Below, in pieces: positions 1-9,907 of a stretch of DNA of 64,000 bases. Origin of the DNA: Myxococcales bacterium (GTDB lineage: Bacteria > Myxococcota_A > Polyangia > Haliangiales > Haliangiaceae). Below the pieces are notes generated by a model, which ran no database searches, was not told the DNA's origin, and saw only the letters and a program-made list of their open reading frames with translations. Positions within the stretch are counted from its first letter, which is position 1. Each line of letters opens with the position of its first letter. Position numbers and translations under genes: made by a program. Location of the stretch: contig JADJJK010000003.1 of NCBI GenBank assembly GCA_016706545.1, forward strand, positions 186,001 through 250,000, given 5' to 3'.

Positions 1-1
1 G

Positions 2-1210
2 ACCGCAGCCGTGGGCCAGGTGCTTTCTCCGGGAAAGCGCGGCAACAAGGCGGTGTACTGGGTGCTTGGCGCGGTGGCGGTGGGCGGGCTGGCGGCGGTC
101 GCGCTGGTGGCCGGCGGCAAGTCGTCCGCGGCCCCGCGCGATGGAGCTGCGCAAGGGAGCAGCGCCAGCGGGGAACCCGACGCGGCTGCGGCCGCGGGCT
201 CACCGTGGGGCACGGCGGACACGACGAATGAGGTGGGCGAGGCGGGCAAGGCGGGCACGGCGAATGCGGCGGGCGAGGCGGGCACGGAAGACGAGGCGGG
301 CACGGCGGGCAGCGGCAAGGCCGCCGAGGTCGCCGAGAAACCTGCGGGGCCTTCGGGTGGGCAAGCGGGCGAGGTCGCGGGGGCGGCGCCCGGCGCCGCG
401 GACCCTCCTCCCGCGGGCGAGGCAAAGCCCGGGCAGGGCGACGCGCCCGCGGCAAACGGGGAGCGAGCGGCAGGCGAGAGCGACGGGCTGGCCGAGCTGG
501 CCGAGCTCCAGCAGCTCATGAAGGGGCTGCCGCCGGCGCAGCGCGCGCTGGTGCAGGGGCAGCTCCGGCTGGTCGAGCAGCAGCTCGCGGTCTTGCCGGC
601 GGCGCAGCGGGCCATGATCTTGAGTCAGCTCCGCGCGTCGATGCAGCTCGCGAAACCCCCGGTCGAGCCGGGACAGGTGGAGGCAGATGATCCGCCAACC
701 GTGCCGGAGCTCTATGCGCCGCTGCCGCCGAGCTGGAACGGAAAGCGGTTCGACGTCAGCGCGTACCTGCCGACCGCGGTGGCTGCGGTGCGCAAGATCT
801 CGCCCGACGCGCAGCTCTTTCGCATCGACGCCGAGGGCGTCCTGCCCGACGGCATGGTGGACCTCTCGATGGGCTCGGCGCGCTACGGGTTCTTCTCCAA
901 GGCGCGGGCCGCGCGGCCCAAGGATGTGCCGCTTGGCGCCAAGTGGAATCCGAGCTGCCAGATAAACGTGTGGGTGGACGCCTCGGGGATCGACGTCCGC
1001 GAGTTCACCGGCTGCAAGGAGACGCCGGTGCCGATGCCGCGCTGCTCGCTCAAGCAGCGCTGGCAGCAGGCGATCGCCAAGGGCGCCCCCAGGAGCAACG
1101 CCATCGCGGAGCTCGGGTATCGCGCGGGGGTCATCAACGGCAAGCCGATCTGGTTCTTCGACATCGACGATGTCTTTGACGACGGGCCCTCGCCCGATGT
1201 CTGCCCTTGA
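2..1210 (+). CDS. 3' part of a membrane-anchored protein with Ala/Gly-rich linker (partial)
   Basis: The reading frame is open to the left edge, so the gene probably starts outside the window; a GTG at 11 is the first possible internal start. Shortly after it lies one hydrophobic segment (VYWVLGAVAVGGLAAVALVAGG), then about 110 residues of Ala/Gly/Glu low-complexity sequence built on EAGKAGTA-like units, a helical Gln/Leu-rich stretch (ELQQLMKGLPPAQRAL), and a compact C-terminal domain of about 170 residues with four Cys (NPSCQ, TGCKE, PRCS, PDVCP). The basic stretch, single membrane span and extracytoplasmic domain resemble the tail of a myxobacterial Ser/Thr kinase or anchored sensor. That is inference; no catalytic domain is visible here. 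Confidence 0.6.
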   Translation, partial: TAAVGQVLSPGKRGNKAVYWVLGAVAVGGLAAVALVAGGKSSAAPRDGAAQGSSASGEPDAAAAAGSPWGTADTTNEVGEAGKAGTANAAGEAGTEDEAGTAGSGKAAEVAEKPAGPSGGQAGEVAGAAPGAADPPPAGEAKPGQGDAPAANGERAAGESDGLAELAELQQLMKGLPPAQRALVQGQLRLVEQQLAVLPAAQRAMILSQLRASMQLAKPPVEPGQVEADDPPTVPELYAPLPPSWNGKRFDVSAYLPTAVAAVRKISPDAQLFRIDAEGVLPDGMVDLSMGSARYGFFSKARAARPKDVPLGAKWNPSCQINVWVDASGIDVREFTGCKETPVPMPRCSLKQRWQQAIAKGAPRSNAIAELGYRAGVINGKPIWFFDIDDVFDDGPSPDVCP

Positions 1211-1421
1211 CGCCAAGCGACGTGACGGGCTTGTCGCAGCGCGGCGTCGGGCAGAGTCGCTCCGCAAAAAAACGCTAGCGCGGACCAAGGCCGCGGCGCG
1301 AAGCCAAGAGTTTCAGTAGCCTGGGAATATTTCGCCAAACCCAGACGGTGGAACAAACAGCCCGCCAGACCTTACACAGTCTCTGTGCGAGACGAGGCGT
1401 TGAGCGTAGCATTGGCTGCAG

Positions 1422-3398
1422 ATGCCCGACCCGTCGGAAGACTTCCTGTACCGGATGTACGAGCGGTCTCCAGTGGGCTTCTATCGCAGCACCTTCGATG
1501 GGCGCTTCCTGTTTGCCAATCCGGCGCTGGTGCGGCTGCTTGGATACGAGCGGCAAGAAGACGTGCTGCGGCTTCGCCTGGCCGAGGACGTGTATTTCGA
1601 TCCGAGAGATCGGGCCGCGTTGATCGACAAGTACCGGGTCGCCGGGGTGCTCGATGGCCTCAAGGTGCGGTGGCGAGCCCGGGATGGGCAGCTCTTGGTG
1701 GTGCAGGTGTACGGCTATCTTCGCCCGGAGGATGGCTGCATCGACGTCACGGTGATCGACGTGACCGAGCTTCACGCCGCTCACGCACATATCGAGCGTC
1801 AGCGCGAGGAGCTCGAGCGCAGCGCCACCACCTTGCGGCTGTTGTGGCGTCAGCTCCCCGGCCTCATGTGGACCGTCGACCGCGAGCTGCGGATCACCTC
1901 CGCCGACGGCGCGGCCATCGCTTCGTTCGGCCGTCGGGTCGAAGACGAGCTGGGCAAGACGCTCTACGAGTTCTACGGCACCGACCGCCCAGGGTATCTC
2001 CCCATCCGACGTCACCTGGAGGCGCTCGAGGGCCAGTGGGTGGGCTTTCATCAGGACGTCGCGGGCAAGCAGTTCGCCGTCACGCTGGCGCCGCACCGCT
2101 CCGAGAACGGCCAGATCGTGGGAGTCATCGGCGTTGGCGTCGACGTCACCACGCGCTATCGCCTGGAGCAGCGCATGGTGGACGCCCAGCGCGCAGAGAG
2201 CCTGGGCGTCCTCGCTGGTGGGCTGGCGCACGACTTCAACAACCTGCTGGTGGCCATCTTGGGCAACGCAGATCTGGGCCTGCGCGAGACCGCCTGCGGC
2301 GCGCCAGGGCGCGAGGCGCTCGAGCAGATCCGGGCGGCGGCGCTCGGCGCGGCGGCGCTCACCACCCAGCTCCTGGCCTACGCCGGACGTGGCCAGGTGC
2401 CCACCAGTGACGTCGTGCTGGCGCCCATCGTGGACGAGCTCCTGCGTCTCGCGGCACCGCAGATCCCCGCCAACATCAAGGTCGAGCAGGACGTGCCGCT
2501 GGAGCTGCCGCCGGTGCGCGGCGACGCCGCCGGGATGCGCCAGGTGCTGATGAACCTGCTCACCAACGCGCGCGACGCCCTGGCGGACACCGGCGGGACG
2601 ATCAAGGTGCGCGCGCTCGTCGAGGATCATGACGGCACCGTGGCGGACCACGACGTGCTCACGCCATCCACCGCTGGCCGCTTCGTGGTCCTCGAGGTGG
2701 CAGATGACGGTCCCGGGATGGACGCGCGCACGATGCGGCGGGTGTTTGATCCGTTCTTCACCACCAAGCCCAGCGGCCATGGTCTCGGGCTGGCCTCGGT
2801 CCTTGGGATCGTGCGCAGTCACAACGGCGGGATCAGCGTGCAGACCTCGCCGGGCCACGGGGCGCGTTTTCGCGTGCTGTGGCCGGCGCGCAGCGCCGCG
2901 GTGCCACGCGACGCGGTGCGCAGCGAGAGCGGTCGGGTGACCATCCCGGTGCCCTACACGATCTTGGTCGTGGACGATGAAGATCCGGTGCGCGACGTGC
3001 TGGTGCGCCTGATCGAAGACCTCGGCTACGCCGCCATCGCGGCCGCAGATGGCGCGCAGGCGCTGGCGGTGATGGATGGCGCGGCCTCGGTGGACGCGGT
3101 GCTGATGGATCTGACGATGCCAGGCATGACCGGCGCCGCGCTGGTGCAGGAGATCCGCAGGCTCCGGCCGAAGCTGCCGGTCATCGTGTGCTCGGGATAC
3201 GATCGAGATCGCAAGGGCATGCCCGCCGTCGAGGGCTTCCTGGCCAAGCCGTTCCGCATCGAGGCGCTGCGCGCGTTGCTGGCCAGCCTGGTTGGCGCGC
3301 CCGAAGGAAAACCCGAAGGCAAACCCGAAGGTAAAAACGGAGGGACGAGCGGCGAACCCACCGTCGTGCCCATCGCCGCCGGCCACGCTCGCCGGTAG
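1422..3398 (+). CDS. PAS-PAS hybrid histidine kinase with C-terminal receiver
   Basis: Probable cytoplasmic sensor kinase of 658 aa without membrane spans. Domains in order: PAS (about 8-115), a short coiled linker, second PAS (about 135-250), dimerisation/phosphoacceptor helix with H-box GGLAHDFNNLL (His near 269), HATPase_c with the N-box region MNLLTNARDAL, G1 DDGPGMD, F-box FDPFFTTK and G2 GHGLGLA, then a receiver domain (about 508-630) starting ILVVDDEDPVRD, with phosphoacceptor Asp in VLMDLTMPG and a conserved Lys in FLAKPF. The AHDFNN H-box is typical of hybrid kinases that autophosphorylate and pass phosphate to a fused receiver. The C-terminus ends in a charged tail with EGKP repeats. 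It is convergent with phosphofructokinase; no partner regulator is adjacent, so its output is unknown. Start ATG at 1422 gives the full first PAS. Confidence 0.93.
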   Translation: MPDPSEDFLYRMYERSPVGFYRSTFDGRFLFANPALVRLLGYERQEDVLRLRLAEDVYFDPRDRAALIDKYRVAGVLDGLKVRWRARDGQLLVVQVYGYLRPEDGCIDVTVIDVTELHAAHAHIERQREELERSATTLRLLWRQLPGLMWTVDRELRITSADGAAIASFGRRVEDELGKTLYEFYGTDRPGYLPIRRHLEALEGQWVGFHQDVAGKQFAVTLAPHRSENGQIVGVIGVGVDVTTRYRLEQRMVDAQRAESLGVLAGGLAHDFNNLLVAILGNADLGLRETACGAPGREALEQIRAAALGAAALTTQLLAYAGRGQVPTSDVVLAPIVDELLRLAAPQIPANIKVEQDVPLELPPVRGDAAGMRQVLMNLLTNARDALADTGGTIKVRALVEDHDGTVADHDVLTPSTAGRFVVLEVADDGPGMDARTMRRVFDPFFTTKPSGHGLGLASVLGIVRSHNGGISVQTSPGHGARFRVLWPARSAAVPRDAVRSESGRVTIPVPYTILVVDDEDPVRDVLVRLIEDLGYAAIAAADGAQALAVMDGAASVDAVLMDLTMPGMTGAALVQEIRRLRPKLPVIVCSGYDRDRKGMPAVEGFLAKPFRIEALRALLASLVGAPEGKPEGKPEGKNGGTSGEPTVVPIAAGHARR

Positions 3399-3472
3399 CG
3401 CCGAGCGCGTCGAGGCAGAGCCTCAGAGGCAAGCACGAGGAGGGAGGTGTCGAACCCCACGCTCCTGTGCGT

Positions 3473-4588
3473 TCACAGCGTCATGGCTTGATCGATGTCG
3501 TTGAACACCGCGGCGCGCCAGCGCGCCAGCGCGCTCGAGCCCTTGAGCAAGCGATCTGTCTCGGCCAGGACCGCGGTCAGGTCGGTGAGCCAGCAATAAG
3601 GGTCCGCTGGCGAGCGCACGCCGACCTCGGCCGCCACGTCCACGGGGGGCATCCACGCCGCCATCTTGCGCGTCTCGCCAGCGAGCAGCGCGCGGATGCC
3701 CACGTTGGCCAGCCGGCTCCCCAGCAGCCGGTCGAACGCGGACGGTCGTCCGCCGCGCACCACGTGTCCCAGCACCGTGACGCGCGTCTCGATGGCCGCT
3801 GGATCGGCGTTGGGCTCTCGCTCCCGCAGGCGCACGTCGACCATGCTCTTTAGCCGGTCCATCGGGATGGCCACGCCCTCGGCCTTGATCACCAGCACGC
3901 GACGCCCCCGCCGGGCGCGTCGTCGCGCGGCCAGCACCGCGTCGACGATGGAATCGACGATGGCGGCGTCGGTGCGGCCGGCCTCGGGGAACAGCGCCAG
4001 GTCGGCGCCGGCGGCGATCGCGGAGGTCATCGCCAGGTAGCCGCAGTCTCGCCCCATCACCTCGATGAGGAACGTGCGGTCGTGCGCGGTCGCGGTGTCC
4101 GCGATCTTGTCGCAGGCCTCGACGATGGTGTTCATCGCGGTGTCGACGCCGATCGACATGCTGGTGAGCGCGAGGTCGTTGTCGATGGAGGCCGGGATGC
4201 CGATCACCGCCAGCGGCTGCGCGCCGCGCTCCTCCTCCGCGGTGAGGTGCATCGCGCCGGTGAGCGAGCCGTTGCCGCCGATGACGATGAGGCCGTCGAT
4301 GCCACGCGCGGCCAGGTTCTTGCGCGCCTGATCTCGCACCTCGCGCTGGTGAAACTCCTTGCAGCGCGCAGAACCAAGGATGGTGCCGCCCTCGCGGAGG
4401 ATGCCGCTGACCTCACCAGGCGGCAGCGGCGTGATGGCGTCCTCGAGCAGGCCACGGTAGCCGCGCTCGACGCCGAACACTTCAACGCCGGCGGCGTGTC
4501 CTATGAGCGTGGCAGCGCGGATCGCTGCGTTCATGCCCGGCGCATCTCCGCCACTGGTAAGGACTGCTACTCGTTTGACTGCGGCCAT
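3473..4588 (-). CDS. pfkA: 6-phosphofructokinase (PfkA family)
   Basis: Glycolytic enzyme phosphorylating fructose-6-phosphate. The start at 4588 (MAAVKRVAVLTSGGDAPG) places the nucleotide-binding glycine motif at residues 13-18 as in the family; upstream in-frame sequence to 4783 is Arg/Ala-rich and unlike PFK. Motifs by this numbering: GSARC (72-76), GGNGS (104-108), PASIDND with the catalytic Asp (132-138), MGRDCGYLA (178-186) and the late RGGRPSAFDR effector/substrate loop. Length 371 aa fits a bacterial PfkA with a short C-terminal extension. The loop reads GGNGS where E. coli has GGDGS; Asn is tolerated in some PFK subgroups, while the PPi-dependent type carries GGDD, so ATP use is likely but not proven. 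No clear Shine-Dalgarno is visible. Divergent from the crotonase gene. Confidence 0.93.
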   Translation of the reverse strand: MAAVKRVAVLTSGGDAPGMNAAIRAATLIGHAAGVEVFGVERGYRGLLEDAITPLPPGEVSGILREGGTILGSARCKEFHQREVRDQARKNLAARGIDGLIVIGGNGSLTGAMHLTAEEERGAQPLAVIGIPASIDNDLALTSMSIGVDTAMNTIVEACDKIADTATAHDRTFLIEVMGRDCGYLAMTSAIAAGADLALFPEAGRTDAAIVDSIVDAVLAARRRARRGRRVLVIKAEGVAIPMDRLKSMVDVRLREREPNADPAAIETRVTVLGHVVRGGRPSAFDRLLGSRLANVGIRALLAGETRKMAAWMPPVDVAAEVGVRSPADPYCWLTDLTAVLAETDRLLKGSSALARWRAAVFNDIDQAMTL

Positions 4589-4845
4589 GGCGCAGAGTGT
4601 AACAGGGCTTGCCGCTCGCTTGCTGCCGAGGTGGTGCTCGCGGCTGGCACGCGCGGCTTCCCGGAGAATCTCCGTGGCGGCGTGAGCGCAAGGCTCATGC
4701 GTGGCGCAGGCCGACGGTCGCCTTCGTGAGCGCGCGCCGACGGTCGCCGCTCGCCTGCTGGCGGGCCCGGCGACGCAGTGCATCAGGCTCGATGGCCGGT
4801 CAAGGGGATGGTCCCCGCCGAGGCGCCCTGCCAGAGTACCTGCGC

Positions 4846-5601
4846 ATGGTGCGTACCCAACGAGAAGGAGCCGTCACGATCATCACCCTGGATCGGCCGG
4901 AGGTGCGCAACGCGGTGGACCGGGCCACCGCGCAGGCGCTGGCCGACGCCTTCCGCGCGTTCGCCGCCGCCGACACCGCCGCCGTGGCGGTGCTCACCGG
5001 CGCAGGCGACACGTTCTGCGCGGGCGCGGATCTGAAGGCCCTGGCCGCCGGGGACGGCAACCGCGTGGAGCCCACCGGGGATGGTCCGATGGGCCCCACC
5101 CGCATGTTGCTCGACAAGCCGGTGATCGCCGCCATCGCGGGTCACGCGGTGGCAGGCGGGCTGGAGCTGGCGCTGTGGTGTGACCTGCGCATCGTCGAGG
5201 AGGACGCCGTGCTGGGCGTGTTCTGCCGCCGAGTGGGGGTGCCGCTCATCGACGGCGGCACGGTTCGCTTGCCGCGGCTCATCGGGCTGTCCCGCGCGCT
5301 CGACCTCATCCTCACCGGGCGCGCGGTGACGGCGGCGGAGGCGCTCGCCTTCGGGCTCGCCACCAGGGTCGTCCCCAAAGGAGGGGCCCGCGCGGCGGCC
5401 ATCGAGCTGGCCCAGCAGCTCGCCGCCTCGCCGCAGGCGGCGCTGCGCGCGGATCGCCAAAGCGCCTACCTGCAGCATGATCAAGACCTCGAGGCGGCGT
5501 TGCTCCTCGAGCTGCAAGGCGGCAAGACGGCGCTGCCAGAGGGCCTGGTGCAGGCGCGCAAGTTCGCCGCTGGCGCTGGGCGGCATGGGACGTCGCTGTG
5601 A
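4846..5601 (+). CDS. Crotonase / enoyl-CoA hydratase family protein
   Basis: A 251-aa crotonase-fold protein expected to act on an acyl-CoA thioester. The start at ATG 4846 (MVRTQREGAVTIITLDRPEVRNAV) matches the family N-terminus; upstream in-frame sequence to 4609 is non-homologous. Visible motifs: the first oxyanion-hole loop FCAGADLKAL, the second oxyanion-hole segment AVAGGLELALWCDLR (its Glu aligns with rat hydratase Glu144), then VGVPLIDGGTVRLPRLIG. In classical hydratases the next conserved acid (Glu164) lies in PE-x-GxxPG-GG; here the strand reads FCRRVGVPLIDGG, so that acid is missing. It may therefore be an isomerase, hydrolase or other crotonase. The stop TGA overlaps the ATG of the next small lipoprotein gene, suggesting co-translation. 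Confidence 0.9.
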   Translation: MVRTQREGAVTIITLDRPEVRNAVDRATAQALADAFRAFAAADTAAVAVLTGAGDTFCAGADLKALAAGDGNRVEPTGDGPMGPTRMLLDKPVIAAIAGHAVAGGLELALWCDLRIVEEDAVLGVFCRRVGVPLIDGGTVRLPRLIGLSRALDLILTGRAVTAAEALAFGLATRVVPKGGARAAAIELAQQLAASPQAALRADRQSAYLQHDQDLEAALLLELQGGKTALPEGLVQARKFAAGAGRHGTSL

Positions 5602-5939
5602 TGCACGCGCTCCTCTTGTCCGTGCTGCTGACGACGCTGCTCACGCTCCCTGCCTGCGCCACCATTCGCACGGTCATCGGACGCACCGTCACCGGCACCT
5701 GCGAGGGTGCCTGCGAGCACTACCTCGATTGCAAGGTCGACCCAGAAACGTCCGATCGAGAGCGCTGTCTCGGCGAGTGTCCGCTGGTGTTCTCGGATCG
5801 CGAGTCGCTGGGCGCCTACGAGAGCCTGTCGTGCGAGGACGCGGTGAGCTATGTCGACGGTGAGCAGACGGTGAGCAGGTCACCGGCGAGCCCCGCGTCT
5901 TGGTGCGGGCAGCAGGTGTCTGAAGGAGCAGCGTGGTAG
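5601..5939 (+). CDS. Small cysteine-rich lipoprotein
   Basis: A 112-aa predicted lipoprotein whose ATG at 5601 overlaps the TGA of the upstream crotonase gene. The N-terminus is a lipoprotein signal peptide (MHALLLSVLLTTLLTLPAC) with lipobox LPAC. The short mature part contains Cys in the patterns CEGACEHYLDC and CLGEC plus further Cys near the C-terminus, suggesting disulfide bonds outside the cytoplasm. I recognise no family. The last about 30 residues (Ser/Pro/Ala-rich) are low complexity. Confidence 0.75.
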   Translation: MHALLLSVLLTTLLTLPACATIRTVIGRTVTGTCEGACEHYLDCKVDPETSDRERCLGECPLVFSDRESLGAYESLSCEDAVSYVDGEQTVSRSPASPASWCGQQVSEGAAW

Positions 5940-5989
5940 CAGGTTGTCGCAGGTTGTCTTGCGCTCGTCGCAGCGCTGACCCTGGGACA

Positions 5990-6023
5990 CCTGCTTCCGA
6001 ATGAAGCAGGCGCTTCTTTCTGG
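5990..6023 (+). terminator. Candidate rho-independent terminator
   Basis: A perfect 8-bp stem CCTGCTTC / GAAGCAGG around a 5-nt loop (CGAAT) at 5990-6010 is followed by the T-rich stretch CTTCTTTCT. It lies about 50 nt after the stop of the small lipoprotein gene and upstream of the MBL gene. The T tract is interrupted, so strength is uncertain. Confidence 0.45.
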
Positions 6024-6177
6024 AGCACCAAACGAGAGCAGGCGTCACGGCTGCTCTGCGCAACTGGTCGAAACCACCATGGTCGTGCGCTGGCACCGAA
6101 GATGCTTTAGACCACCTCGTGCCGCGCGCTGCGGCTGGATGGTCGGGCGAAGGTCGCTTCGCTCCAAGGAGGTCTCA

Positions 6178-7023
6178 ATGTCCCACCCGCTCTCTGTTCG
6201 GTTCCTCGGTGTCCGCGGTTCAGTCGCCACGCCCGGCGTGGCCTTTTCATCCGTCGGCGGCAACACCTCTTGCGTCGAGGTCAGCGCAGGGGACACCAGG
6301 ATCATCCTCGACGCTGGCACCGGCCTGCGCACGCTGGGCGATGAGCGGATGGCCGCGGGCATCCGCCACCACACCCTCCTCCTGTCTCACCTGCACTGGG
6401 ATCACCTGCAGGGGCTGCCGTTCTTTACCCCGGTCTACGTGCCGGGGCATCGCATCGAGATCGCCACCGGCGCGAGCGGTGGCTTGCCCCTGGCGTCGGC
6501 GCTGCCGAGCTTGTTCCGCGCGCCGTTTTTCCCCGTCGACTACGGGGCGATCTCGGACCAGCTCTCCCTGCGCGAGCTGCGGCCAAACGAGCGCTTCAGC
6601 ATCGGCGAGATCACGGTGACCATGGCGCGCCTCAACCACCCCGATCCGGTGTACGGGTTCCGCCTGGAGGCCGGTGGACACTCGATCGTCTACGCCACCG
6701 ACACCGAGCACTATGCGTGCGTCGATCCCACGCTCAAGCGCCTGGCCGCTGGCGCGGATATCTTGATCTACGACAGCCAGTACACGCCCGAGGAGTACCC
6801 AAGCCGCGTCGGCTGGGGACACTCCACCTGGCAAGCCGGCGCGGAGCTGGCGCGCGCGGCCGGGGTGCCACAGCTCGTGATGTTCCACCACGACCCCTCT
6901 CGCACCGACGCCCAGGTGGCCGACCTGGAGGCCCAGGCGCGGCGGGCCCTGGCTGGCACGGTGGCCGCGCGGGAAGGGCTGGTGCTGGTGGCCGAGCAGG
7001 CCGAGCGCGCGGCGGCAGCCTGA
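6178..7023 (+). CDS. MBL-fold metallo-hydrolase
   Basis: A 281-aa metallo-beta-lactamase-fold protein of the PhnP/RNase Z-like branch. Start ATG 6178 is supported by an AAGGAGG Shine-Dalgarno at 6167-6173. The N-terminal FLGVRGSVATPG and GGNTSCVEV strands, the metal-binding HLHWDHLQGLPFF motif (HxHxDH), the later Asp in YATDTEHY, and MFHHDPSRTD with a late conserved His cover the dinuclear metal site. This subgroup is usually a cytoplasmic phosphodiesterase-like hydrolase; the substrate cannot be read from the sequence. It precedes the sigma-54 activator gene by about 140 nt on the same strand. Confidence 0.9.
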   Translation: MSHPLSVRFLGVRGSVATPGVAFSSVGGNTSCVEVSAGDTRIILDAGTGLRTLGDERMAAGIRHHTLLLSHLHWDHLQGLPFFTPVYVPGHRIEIATGASGGLPLASALPSLFRAPFFPVDYGAISDQLSLRELRPNERFSIGEITVTMARLNHPDPVYGFRLEAGGHSIVYATDTEHYACVDPTLKRLAAGADILIYDSQYTPEEYPSRVGWGHSTWQAGAELARAAGVPQLVMFHHDPSRTDAQVADLEAQARRALAGTVAAREGLVLVAEQAERAAAA

Positions 7024-7162
7024 GGAGGCGAGGATGGGGGTCGTCTCGCCAGGCCTCGGGTCGGTTGCGCCCTCGCCGCCGGATGGCCGCCTGGGTGCAG
7101 AGCATGACCGCGCGACCGCGCAGGCCGCGGCGCGGCGCAGTATGCTCGGGGGAGCCCTGGCC

Positions 7163-8752
<1,590 letters not shown>

Positions 8753-8898
8753 TCCCGCGGGCTCCTGCGCGCGGCGCGCGCGGCCCAAGGCGTCCTGATG
8801 GAGCAGGTGGCGGATCTATGGCGCCACGGTTTGCGCCGTGCGGGCCGCTGCGTATGCTGGCCTTGCGCGCTCGTGTCGCGGCGCAAGGAAGGTCATTG

Positions 8899-9505
8899 AT
8901 GTCGCCATACAAGCTTGTGCTGGCTGCCTTGCCGGTGGTGCTCGCCACCACGCGCGTCGTCCGCGCGCAAGACGCCGCCGCGGACCCACCCGCAGATCCG
9001 GCGGCCGCCGCTGCGCCGGGCGCTGGCGCGGCGCTCTCAGAGGAGGGGGAGGAAGAAGAAGACACCTCGTCGTCGTCCTCCGTGGAGAAGGGCACCATCG
9101 GCCTGGGCCTCTATATCGGTGAGCCCACCGGGGTGGCGGCCAAGCTCTCACCTCGAGGATGATCGCGCGCTGCAGGGGGCGTTTGGCTTCGCCTTCGCTG
9201 GCGACGGATTCCAGGTCCACGCCGACTACGTCTTTCACCCGTACATCCTGCAGGACAAAGACGCCTTCACCATGCCGGTGTATGTGGGGCCCGGCTTGCG
9301 CTTTATTCAATATCGCGCCGGCCGCGATGGCGATCAGTATGTCGCCGTCGGGGTGCGCGGCGTCGCGGGCATGCTGTTTGACTTCAAGGAACTCCCACTC
9401 GATGTGTTCGTGGAGGTCGCCGGGGTCGTGGAATATGGGTTTGCCGACAGCGCCGGCTTTGGCGTGACGATCAACGCTGGCGCTGGCGCGCGCTACTACT
9501 TCTGA
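8899..9505 (+). pseudogene. Outer-membrane-type beta-barrel protein, frameshifted
   Basis: The N-terminal part (ATG 8899, AAGGAAGG Shine-Dalgarno at 8885-8892) encodes a signal peptide ending VRAQ, an acidic low-complexity linker (EEGEEEEDTSSSSS) and the first barrel strand GTIGLGLYIGEPTGVAAKL. The frame then hits a stop at 9160, while the next frame continues immediately as LEDDRALQGAFGFAFAGDGF and runs to GAGARYYF at 9505, a typical barrel ending in Phe. Removing one C near 9149 would restore KLYLEDDRALQ, so a single-base insertion explains the break. It looks like one about 201-aa secreted or outer-membrane protein. Whether the indel is biological or an error cannot be told here. Confidence 0.8.
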
Positions 9506-9907
9506 GCTCGCCGCGGTTCGGGCCGCCCACGGCCGTGTCCCACTCGCACTGCTTAGCTGCGATAAGGCGGCGTTCATCCGATATCAGCGTGCGATAGGCG
9601 TGCAACATGGATTGATGATGTTCGCTGGAACTCATCTTTTCTTTTGACACTCAACGAATAGATCTTTACGGTCTCGGAAGAACTCGCAGGTCGCCGAGGG
9701 GCGGCACCGGCGAGGTTTCCTGTGTGCCTGGAGCGCTCTGGCTCCTGGCTTGTGTGCTCGTGTGCCAGCGCGGCGACGCCGTCGCTGGAGCTCGGGCCAC
9801 GCCGCGGCAGCGCGCCCGGGCGTCTGTGGAGTCGTTGCGTCTTGGCTCGTCGCGGGGATCTGCGACGGGCTTGGGATTGATGTCTATCGTCCTTGGGGGG
9901 AATGAAC
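9506..9907. other. Intergenic region with AT-rich patch, possible promoter
   Basis: No convincing gene. An AT-rich patch at about 9600-9670, unlike the surrounding GC-rich DNA, contains TTGACA at 9644-9649, a consensus -35 hexamer, but no good -10 at normal spacing. If used, the transcript would carry a leader of more than 200 nt before the large lipoprotein gene. No riboswitch fold was recognised. Confidence 0.35.

Noticed and set aside
1275..3386. 703-aa minus-strand frame opposite the hybrid kinase
   Set aside because: Antisense shadow of an intact multi-domain kinase.
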